Made by a program: the position numbers and the translations under genes. From CAYQUV01 sp964421005 (GTDB lineage Bacteria > Patescibacteriota > Minisyncoccia > Minisyncoccales > CG1-02-41-26), in contig CAYQUV010000022.1 in NCBI GenBank assembly GCA_964421005.1, positions 1 through 12,477 on the forward strand: 12,477 bases of DNA, in the 5' to 3' direction. Shown here piece by piece: positions 7,070 to 12,477 of the stretch (position 1 is its first letter; each line of letters begins with the position of its first letter). Under the pieces are notes generated by a model that did not search any database, had not been told where the DNA came from, and saw only the letters and a list, made by a program, of their open reading frames with translations.

Positions 7070-7876
7070 ATGAAAAAAAAGGTAATTTATATTTTAAGTT
7101 TAGAACATAGCGGCTCTACTGTTCTGGATATTCTTTTGAGTAGTCATCCCAGGATAGTCAGTTTAGGAGAGATACATTTTGTTCTGGAAAACAAGAAGAC
7201 CTCTATTGAGAATACAAAAGATATTTGTTCCTGCTTGAATAAGATGAATGATTGTCATTTTTGGGGGGGTTACCTAAATAAATATTTAAAAAACAATTTA
7301 GACAAATCTTTTGCTGAGAAATATAAAGCTTTACTAAAATATGTTAATCAGTCACTTGGAGAAGATATTATAATATCTGATTCATCTAAAAAACTATCGG
7401 TTTTGAAACAACTATTAGAAAGTGATTTAAGAAATGAGATAGATTTAAGAATAATTTTTCTAATTAAGGATGTAAGAAGTTGGGCAATCTCTAAGAAAAG
7501 AGTTTTCCTAAAGCAAAAAAGAAAAGGTAATTTTTATTTGAGACATATATTAAGTTGGTACAAAGCAAACAGAAAGATTAAAGATTACCTGGAAGCTAAA
7601 AATTTGAAATATTTACAAATCGGTTATGAAGAATTGTGTTTGAAACAAGATTATATAAACGATTTAATTTGTGATTCACTGGATATTAAGAAGGAGAAAT
7701 TGGAATTTGCCAAGAATGGAAAGCATCATATAGCCTACGGCAATAGAATGAAACTAAAAAGAGAACAGAAACTAAGATATGATTACCGCTGGTTTTCAAA
7801 CTGGAAAGTTAATTTTCTGACAGTTCTTTTACCTTTTGTTTTTTTCTGGAATAAAAAAAATACCTATTCAAATTAA
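7070..7876 (+). CDS. Sulfotransferase-family protein, CxC...CxFW type (third of three)
   Basis: This 268-residue protein resembles the sulfotransferase at 3422-4300 along its length. The 5'-phosphosulfate loop is SLEHSGSTVLDILL (10-23). C53, C55 and C62 (CSC...DCHFW) match the cysteine cluster of the paralogue. IISDSSKK (101-108), IIFLIKDVRSWAIS (128-141), IGYEELC (184-190) and HHIAYGNRMKLKRE (219-232) line up with the equivalent motifs. One difference is that the usual Arg-Asp of the 3'-phosphate motif is Lys-Asp here (K133-D134), although R136 and S141 are kept. The C-terminal 20 or so residues are hydrophobic and end in a basic tail, a possible membrane-associating helix. A GGAAA lies about 9 bases before the ATG. 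It starts 39 bases after the PAPS synthase gene, consistent with the same transcript. Activity is likely, and the acceptor is unknown. Confidence 0.78.
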   Translation: MKKKVIYILSLEHSGSTVLDILLSSHPRIVSLGEIHFVLENKKTSIENTKDICSCLNKMNDCHFWGGYLNKYLKNNLDKSFAEKYKALLKYVNQSLGEDIIISDSSKKLSVLKQLLESDLRNEIDLRIIFLIKDVRSWAISKKRVFLKQKRKGNFYLRHILSWYKANRKIKDYLEAKNLKYLQIGYEELCLKQDYINDLICDSLDIKKEKLEFAKNGKHHIAYGNRMKLKREQKLRYDYRWFSNWKVNFLTVLLPFVFFWNKKNTYSN

Positions 7877-7900
7877 AGAAAAAATAAAAATAGTCATATA

Positions 7901-8758
7901 ATGCTCAATATCAAGAAATATTCCAGAACTTTCAGGCCCAATAAACAGCAATTTTATCATTACTTTTATAATGATGTCAAAAGAATAAAAAAGAATGGGT
8001 GGGTACTGGATATGGGGGCTCAGGCCTGTAAAAATTATGATATTCTTAAAGAATTCCGATATATTGCTGCTGATATCTCTTTCCAAATTCTTAAGAAATG
8101 CCCCCAGGAAGGAATTTATAAAGTGGTTACCGATATATTGAACCCCGGCTTCAGGAAAGACGCATTTGATGCTGTTGTTTGTACTCATACACTATCTCAT
8201 CTAAATTTTGAAAAAAGACCAAAAGCCCTCCAGAATATTAAATTGTTAGTCAAGCCGGGGGGATTTTTAATTTTTAATATTCCTCTGGCAGAAAAAAATA
8301 AAGAAAGAAAGAAGAAAACCGGAAAAATTACTCTCGAAGAATTGAAAAATTATTTAGCTTCCGATTTTATAATTGAGAGACAGATTAAATACCGGGGAAT
8401 AATCAGCCGTTTTTACGAAGCAACAGTTTTTAATTTTTTTACAAAAATTAAGAAAAGAAACCGGTATGTCACCGGAATCTTTTTGTGTTTAGCCTACCTG
8501 GTTTTTCTTTTAGAGTATCTTACAAAATTACATAAGATAGGCAGTAATATGGCCTATTTTTGTTTGAGAAAAAAATCTCCTCAGCAACCTTATTCTAAGA
8601 GTGAAGATTCCAATGATGCGGATGATGATATTACTGACAAATTGGCCTGTCCTTCGGATTTGGCTGAATTAGAGTACATAAGTAATCAAACCGGTTTGAA
8701 ATGTAAGAAATGCGGGAGAATTTATCAGATTGAAGATAAAATTATTATTTTAACGTAA
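7901..8758 (+). CDS. SAM methyltransferase with C-terminal Trm112-like zinc ribbon
   Basis: This 285-residue two-domain protein has a class I methyltransferase fold at residues 33-130: WVLDMGAQACKNYD (motif I region), YIAADIS (54-60), FDAVVCTHTLSHLN (89-102) and LLVKPGGFLIFNIPL (115-129). Motif I lacks the usual GxGxG (GAQAC instead), so SAM binding is less certain. Residues 186-210 form a hydrophobic or amphipathic segment. An acidic linker (SEDSNDADDDITD, 234-246) leads to residues 247-285, which read LACPSDL, then GLKCKKCGRIYQIEDKIIIL, a Trm112p/YcaR-type zinc ribbon. C250, C268 and C271 are ligand candidates, with Asp253 in place of the fourth Cys. Trm112 normally activates methyltransferases in trans; here it is covalently attached. 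The substrate is unknown, and glycan-locus context suggests a sugar acceptor. It lies 24 bases after the third sulfotransferase gene, with no Shine-Dalgarno. Confidence 0.8.
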   Translation: MLNIKKYSRTFRPNKQQFYHYFYNDVKRIKKNGWVLDMGAQACKNYDILKEFRYIAADISFQILKKCPQEGIYKVVTDILNPGFRKDAFDAVVCTHTLSHLNFEKRPKALQNIKLLVKPGGFLIFNIPLAEKNKERKKKTGKITLEELKNYLASDFIIERQIKYRGIISRFYEATVFNFFTKIKKRNRYVTGIFLCLAYLVFLLEYLTKLHKIGSNMAYFCLRKKSPQQPYSKSEDSNDADDDITDKLACPSDLAELEYISNQTGLKCKKCGRIYQIEDKIIILT

Positions 8759-8768
8759 TAGGTTTTAT

Positions 8769-8794
8769 TCCGATTTTTTTGAGTTGAGGTCGGA
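8769..8794 (+). other. Possible RNA hairpin in the spacer after the methyltransferase gene
   Basis: TCCGA (8769-8773) pairs with TCGGA (8790-8794), and the stem can extend with U-G, U-G, U-A and U-G pairs to nine pairs around an 8-base loop. No U-tract follows, so it does not qualify as an intrinsic terminator. It may stabilise the upstream mRNA end or be chance. Confidence 0.2.
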
Positions 8795-8810
8795 TAAATC
8801 TCTGGTTGTA

Positions 8811-8838
8811 TGGACAAAAAAGCTAATTTTTATATAAT
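8811..8838 (+). promoter_or_regulatory. Sigma70-type promoter candidate for pseB
   Basis: TGGACA (8811-8816, five of six matches to TTGACA) is followed after 16 bases by a perfect TATAAT (8833-8838). Transcription would start near 8845, leaving a leader of about 30 bases before the ATG at 8875. It sits in the longest gene-free spacer of the window (8759-8874, 116 bases), so it likely starts a separate unit containing pseB, pseC and perhaps glyA-folD. Confidence 0.55.
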
Positions 8839-8874
8839 AAGAATATATATAAAGAAGTAAATTTTTGCTATTTT

Positions 8875-9843
8875 ATGTCAATTTTAAAAGGAAAAACAAT
8901 ATTGGTTACCGGAGGGACGGGCTCTTTCGGTCAAAAATTTGTTGAGATTGTTTTACAAAAGCACCAGCCAAAAGTTGTCAGAATCTACGACCACGATGAA
9001 CTTGCCGAAGTGGAAATGAGTAGGAAATTTAATGATTCGAGATTGAGATTTTTCATCGGGGATGTTCGGGACAGAGCAAGACTCCAGAGGGCGATGAGTG
9101 GCGTTGATATTGTCGTTCATGCCGCTGCTTTAAAGCATATTCCCGTATGTGAATATAATCCTATTGAGGCGGTGAGAACAAACATTGAGGGAGCGGTAAA
9201 TGTTATTGATGCTGCCATTGACAATTCGGTTGAAAAAATAATGGCTATCAGTACGGATAAGGCGGTTCATCCGGTTAATCTCTACGGGGCAACAAAAATG
9301 GTTGCTGAAAAACTTTTCGTTCAGGGAAATAGCTATACCGGAGGAAAGAAAACCATATTCAGCTGTGCTCGGTATGGGAATGTTGTTGGAAGCAGTGGAA
9401 GCGTTATTCCTTTATTCAGGGAGCAAAAGAAGAAAGGAGAATTGACAATTACAGACGAAAGAATGACAAGATTTTGGATTACCTTAGAAGACGGCGTTAA
9501 TTTTGTTATTAATTGTATTGATAAAATGAGAGGGGGAGAGATTTTTATTCCTAAGATTCCCAGCATGAAAATTGTAGATTTAGCCAGAACTATTGCTCCC
9601 CGGGCTAAATTGAAATTTATCGGCATCCGGCCTGGAGAGAAGCTTCATGAAGTTCTTCTGACAGCCGAAGAAGCAGCTCACACAAAAGATTTTGGCAAGT
9701 ATTTCATAATTGAGCCGGAATTTCCTTTCTGGAACAAAGGGAATCATAAAACAGGCAAAACCCTTCCCAAAGATTTTAGATATTCAAGCGATAACAATGA
9801 CTGGTGGTTGACAGAGAAAGAAATCAAACGGATTTTAACTTAA
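8875..9843 (+). CDS. pseB: UDP-N-acetylglucosamine 4,6-dehydratase (inverting), PseB/FlaA1 family
   Basis: This 322-residue extended SDR should convert UDP-GlcNAc to a UDP-2-acetamido-2,6-dideoxy-4-hexulose with C5 inversion. ILVTGGTGSFGQKF (9-22) is the NAD(P)-binding Gly motif, and IYDHDELAEVEM (37-48) is typical of the family. GDVRD (62-66), VVHAAALKHIPVCEYNP (80-96) and ISTDKAVHPVNLYGATKM (125-142) follow. In the last motif Asp-Lys and, nine residues after the Asp, Tyr reproduce the Asp132/Lys133/Tyr141 active site reported for Helicobacter FlaA1. ARYGNVVGSSGSVIPLF and GIRPGEKLHE complete the signature. Length is close to that of soluble PseB, without the membrane domain of WbpM/PglF-type dehydratases, so it is cytosolic. 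It is followed 62 bases later by the matching aminotransferase, so the two form a pathway pair. The retaining CapD-type reaction is a less likely alternative. Confidence 0.9.
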   Translation: MSILKGKTILVTGGTGSFGQKFVEIVLQKHQPKVVRIYDHDELAEVEMSRKFNDSRLRFFIGDVRDRARLQRAMSGVDIVVHAAALKHIPVCEYNPIEAVRTNIEGAVNVIDAAIDNSVEKIMAISTDKAVHPVNLYGATKMVAEKLFVQGNSYTGGKKTIFSCARYGNVVGSSGSVIPLFREQKKKGELTITDERMTRFWITLEDGVNFVINCIDKMRGGEIFIPKIPSMKIVDLARTIAPRAKLKFIGIRPGEKLHEVLLTAEEAAHTKDFGKYFIIEPEFPFWNKGNHKTGKTLPKDFRYSSDNNDWWLTEKEIKRILT

Positions 9844-9905
9844 TTAAATATTGATTTAAATATTAACCTGAACAAATGTTAAAAAGTTTGTGATTTTATT
9901 TTAAA

Positions 9906-11063
9906 ATGTCCAAAATCAAAAAGCGCAATTTTTTGTCTTATGGAAAACAATGGTTGGATAAAAATGATATTAAAGCGGTAGTTAATGTTTTAAAAACAGA
10001 CTGGCTTACCCAGGGCCCAAAAGTTGAAGAGTTTGAAAAAAGGGTTGCTCAGTATTGCGGAGCAAAATACGCAGTAGCTGTTTCTTCGGGAACAGCTGCT
10101 TTAGAACTTGCTTATTTAGTAGGGGGTATCGGGAAAGGAGATGAGGTTATTACAACCCCTCTAACTTTTACTGCCACCTGTTCTGCTTTGGTCCATTACG
10201 GAGGAAGGCCTGTTTTTGTTGATATCAAAGAAGATAGTTTTAGTATTAATCCAGAAGAAATTGAAAAGAAAATTACAAAAAAGACCAAAGCTATAGTTCC
10301 GGTAGATTTTGCGGGAATTCCCTGCGACTACGATGAAATTTCGAAAATTGCCAAAAGAAATAAACTTCTGATAATTGAAGATGCCTCTCATGCTTTAGGT
10401 TCTTTATATAAAGGAAAAAAAATAGGCAGATTGGCTGATATGACTGTTTTCAGTTTTCATCCGGTAAAAGGCATTACCACCGGAGAGGGAGGAATGGTTT
10501 TGACCGATAACAAGAAGTTTTATGAGAAACTTAAAATTCTACGCCATCACGGGATAGTCAAAAAGCCGGAAAAAGGGGGCTGGTATTATGATATAGAAAC
10601 TCCCGGCTTCAATTTTAGGATTACTGATTTTCAATGTGCTTTGGGGTTAACTCAGTTAAAGAAATTGGGTAAATTCATCAAAAGAAGAAGAGAAATAGTT
10701 GCCAGATACAATAAAGCATTTAAAGACATTGAAGAAATTATAACACCCCAAGAGAAAAGTTATGTTAAATCGGCTTGGCATATTTATCCCGTTCAGTTGA
10801 AACTGGAAAGATTAAAAGCAACCAGAAAGAAGATATTTGATTATTTGAGAAAGCAGGGAATTGGAGTTCAAGTTCACTATATTCCTCTTCATCTTATCTC
10901 CTTTTATAAAAAGAGATTCGGTTACAGAACTGGTGATTTCCCGATTGCTGAGAATTATTATAAGAGAGCAATTACTTTGCCTCTTTTTCCAAAAATGACT
11001 GATAGTGATGTTGAAAAAGTCGTCAGAGTAGTTAAAAAAGCCGTTTTAAAATTCAAAAAATAA
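9906..11063 (+). CDS. pseC: DegT/DnrJ/EryC1-type PLP aminotransferase, PseC-like
   Basis: This 385-residue nucleotide-sugar aminotransferase is expected to aminate C4 of the 4-keto sugar made by the adjacent dehydratase. This would give UDP-4-amino-4,6-dideoxy-N-acetyl-beta-L-altrosamine or a close isomer, using glutamate as amino donor. Motifs are SYGKQWLD (11-18), DWLTQGPKVEEFE (32-44), VAVSSGTAALELAY (57-70) for PLP phosphate contacts, TPLTFTATCSA (84-94), VPVDFAG (131-137) and IIEDASHALG (156-165) with Asp159. SFHPVKGITTGEGG (183-196) carries Lys188 as the PLP Schiff-base lysine; this string is very close to that of PseC proteins. The C-terminal part has VQVHYIPLHL and ITLPLFPKMTDSDVE, as expected. 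It is full length for the family. No Shine-Dalgarno precedes the ATG. The next gene begins 4 bases after the stop. Confidence 0.9.
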   Translation: MSKIKKRNFLSYGKQWLDKNDIKAVVNVLKTDWLTQGPKVEEFEKRVAQYCGAKYAVAVSSGTAALELAYLVGGIGKGDEVITTPLTFTATCSALVHYGGRPVFVDIKEDSFSINPEEIEKKITKKTKAIVPVDFAGIPCDYDEISKIAKRNKLLIIEDASHALGSLYKGKKIGRLADMTVFSFHPVKGITTGEGGMVLTDNKKFYEKLKILRHHGIVKKPEKGGWYYDIETPGFNFRITDFQCALGLTQLKKLGKFIKRRREIVARYNKAFKDIEEIITPQEKSYVKSAWHIYPVQLKLERLKATRKKIFDYLRKQGIGVQVHYIPLHLISFYKKRFGYRTGDFPIAENYYKRAITLPLFPKMTDSDVEKVVRVVKKAVLKFKK

Positions 11064-11067
11064 ATGT

Positions 11068-12302
11068 ATGTTCTCCTCACTTAAAAAAGATCCTCAAATA
11101 CACAAATTAATTAAAAAAGAAGAAGAAAGACAGAAAAACACCCTTAATCTTATTGCTTCTGAAAATTATCCCTCAAAAGCAGTAAGAGAGGCATTGTCTT
11201 CCGTTTTTGTAGTTAAATATTCAGAAGGGAGGCCTTACAAAAGATATTATGCCGGGATGGAAAATGTTGATAAGTTAGAAACTTTGGTTGAGGAAAGAGT
11301 TAAAAAGGTTTTTTTGAAAGGTAAAAAAGGATACGTTGTTAACGTTCAGCCGTATTCTGGCAGTCCGGCAAATTATGCTTCTTTGAGGGGTTTCTTGAAG
11401 CCAGGGGATAAGGTTTTGAGTTTGTCTTTGCCTCACGGCGGCCATTTAAGCCACGGAGCGCCGGTTAGTTTGGCTGGCAATGATTTTAATGTTATTAATT
11501 ATTTTTTAGACAAAAAAACAAAACTTTTAAATTATAAAGAAATAGAAAAGATAGCCAAAAGAGAAAAACCGAAACTGATAATCGCTGGTTTCTCTGCTTA
11601 TCCGAGAAAAGTTAATTTTAAAAAATTTAAAGAAATCGCAGATAAAGTAGGTGCTTATCTTTTAGCCGATATTGCTCATATTGCCGGTTTAATAGTTGGA
11701 GGAGTTCACCCCAGTCCTTTCCCTTATGCTGATGTTGTTACTACCACAACTCACAAAACATTAAGAGGACCGAGAGGAGCGATTATTATTTGCCGGGAGG
11801 AGTTAAAAAATAAAATTTTCCCGAGAGTTTTTCCGGGCGTTCAGGGAGGTCCTCACAATCATACAATTTGTGCTCTTGGTGTAGCTTTGAAAGAAGCTAT
11901 GAGTCCCGATTTCAGAAAATATGCCAAACAGATTATTCTGAACACCAAAGCTTTGGCTAAAGAGCTAAAAAAATATAATTTTGAACTGATTTCCGGGGGT
12001 ACCGATAATCATTTGGTTTTAATTGATTTATCAAACAAAAATATCAGCGGCGGAGAAGCCCAGGAATTGCTTGAAAAGTCGGGAATAGTGGCTATAAAAA
12101 CACCATCCCTTATGATTCAAGGAGTGCCTTTGACCCTTCTGGTATCAGACTGGGAACTCCCGCTTTAACAACCAGAGGAATGAAAGAAAAAGAGATGAAA
12201 AAGATAGCTTATTGGATTAACGAGGTTATTTCAGAGCCCAAATCATCTCTCAAAGTAAGAAGGGAAATTAAAAAATTCTGTCAGAAATTTCCAATTCCCT
12301 GA
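11068..12302 (+). CDS. glyA: Serine hydroxymethyltransferase, frameshifted near the 3' end
   Basis: PLP enzyme interconverting serine plus tetrahydrofolate with glycine plus 5,10-methylene-THF. Visible are LNLIASENYPS (26-36), YSEG (51-54), KRYYAG (58-63), VNVQPYSGSPAN (91-102), PHGGHLSHG (122-130), LLADIAHIAGL (198-208, Asp201 and His204 at the cofactor), TTTTHKTLRGPRG (225-237, Schiff-base Lys230) and FPGVQGGPHNHT. After GIVA (339-342) the frame breaks, and the uninterrupted product ends at 12168 (366 aa) with a non-homologous tail. In the other frame from 12096 the family sequence resumes (KNTIPYDSRSAFDPSGIRLG, then TPALTTRGMKEKEM) and stops at TGA 12300-12302, giving about 411 residues, the normal length. 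The Arg of SGIRLG, equivalent to E. coli Arg363 that binds the substrate carboxylate, exists only in the second frame. Either a sequencing/assembly error or a real mutation explains this. folD follows 32 bases later. Confidence 0.9.
12093..12096 (+). other. glyA: Single-base deletion (frameshift) site in glyA
   Basis: The codon after GCT (12091-12093, Ala342) should be Asn, as AAT or AAC, in the conserved V-N-K-N-T-x-P motif. The sequence has only AT followed by AAAAAC. Adding one A restores AAT AAA AAC ACC ATC and the whole conserved C-terminus. The lesion lies next to a run of five A, typical of homopolymer error, but a true mutation cannot be excluded. Confidence 0.85.
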
Positions 12303-12334
12303 TTTTGTTTTTCTGATTTTTATTTATTAATGTT

Positions 12335-12477
12335 ATGAGAGCTAAAATTTTAGATGGAAAAAAACTCTCAGAAAAAATTCTTTTTAAACTAAAAAAAGAA
12401 ACCAAGAACCTTAATCTGAAATTAGGAGTAGTTTTGGTTGGAGAAAATCCTGTTTCTCAAGTTTTTATAAACCAAAA
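12335..12477 (+). CDS. folD: Methylenetetrahydrofolate dehydrogenase/cyclohydrolase, 5' end only
   Basis: The 47 complete codons before the window edge read as the N-terminus of FolD: AKILDGKKLSEKIL (3-16) matches the family's first strand and helix, and LGVVLVGENPVSQVFINQ (30-47) matches the second strand and the start of the substrate-binding helix. FolD oxidises 5,10-methylene-THF to the methenyl form with NAD(P)+ and hydrolyses it to 10-formyl-THF, so it uses the product of the GlyA encoded just upstream. At the position of the usual active-site Tyr (E. coli Tyr50, in S-x-x-Y-x-x-x-K) this protein has Phe44. The catalytic Lys position is cut by the edge (codon begins AA). The start at 12335 fits the family N-terminus, and no Shine-Dalgarno is seen. 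The frame is open to the end of the window. Confidence 0.88.
   Translation, partial: MRAKILDGKKLSEKILFKLKKETKNLNLKLGVVLVGENPVSQVFINQ

Noticed and set aside
7868..8188. Minus-strand open frame of 106 codons
   Set aside because: It is antisense to the Trm112-fused methyltransferase gene, has no motif, and a strong + strand gene explains the region.
8769..8794. Hairpin as an intrinsic terminator
   Set aside because: The stem is mostly U-G pairs beyond five Watson-Crick pairs, and there is no U-tract after it; the T run is inside the stem-loop. It is kept only as a low-confidence hairpin.
9844..9864. Direct repeat TTAAATATT (9844-9852 and 9856-9864) between pseB and pseC
   Set aside because: Nine A/T-only bases repeated in a 62-base AT-rich spacer is expected by chance, and no promoter with both boxes could be placed there.
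11064..11084. Earlier ATG at 11064 as a start for glyA
   Set aside because: It is out of frame with glyA and reaches a stop after six codons; the ATG at 11068 fits the SHMT N-terminus.

Overview
This is an AT-rich, densely packed bacterial window in which every supported gene lies on the + strand. Lysine-rich proteins, tiny or overlapping gene junctions, ATG starts and mostly absent Shine-Dalgarno sequences suggest a small-genome candidate-phylum bacterium, possibly Patescibacteria/CPR. That placement is an inference from style and is not proven. No rRNA, tRNA, CRISPR array or transposase was seen, and no gene-free stretch exceeds 300 bases.

Region 1 (1-3434) is a glycan-cluster segment. It opens with an edge-truncated chimeric reading frame: the tail of an AsnB glutaminase domain joined in frame to what looks like part of a GT-B glycosyltransferase. 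A class I SAM methyltransferase and a complete AsnB-type asparagine synthetase/amidotransferase follow.

Region 2 (3422-7876) is a sulfation block. Two sulfotransferases overlap end to start and are followed by a fused ATP sulfurylase-APS kinase, which makes PAPS, and then a third sulfotransferase. No sulfate-reduction gene is present. The simplest reading is that PAPS made here feeds the neighbouring sulfotransferases to sulfate a surface glycan or another acceptor, as NodPQ feeds NodH in rhizobia.

Region 3 (7901-11063) holds a methyltransferase with a C-terminal Trm112-like zinc ribbon, then, after a 116-base spacer carrying a good promoter candidate, a PseB-like UDP-GlcNAc 4,6-dehydratase and a PseC-like PLP aminotransferase. 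Together these two would make a nucleotide-linked 4-amino-4,6-dideoxy sugar. The later genes of pseudaminic acid synthesis are not in the window.

Region 4 (11068-12477) is one-carbon housekeeping: glyA, interrupted near its 3' end by what looks like a single missing base, and the start of folD running off the right edge.

Taken together, the window reads as the 3' part of a surface-glycan locus with amino-sugar, amidation, methylation and sulfation functions, joined to a folate-metabolism pair.
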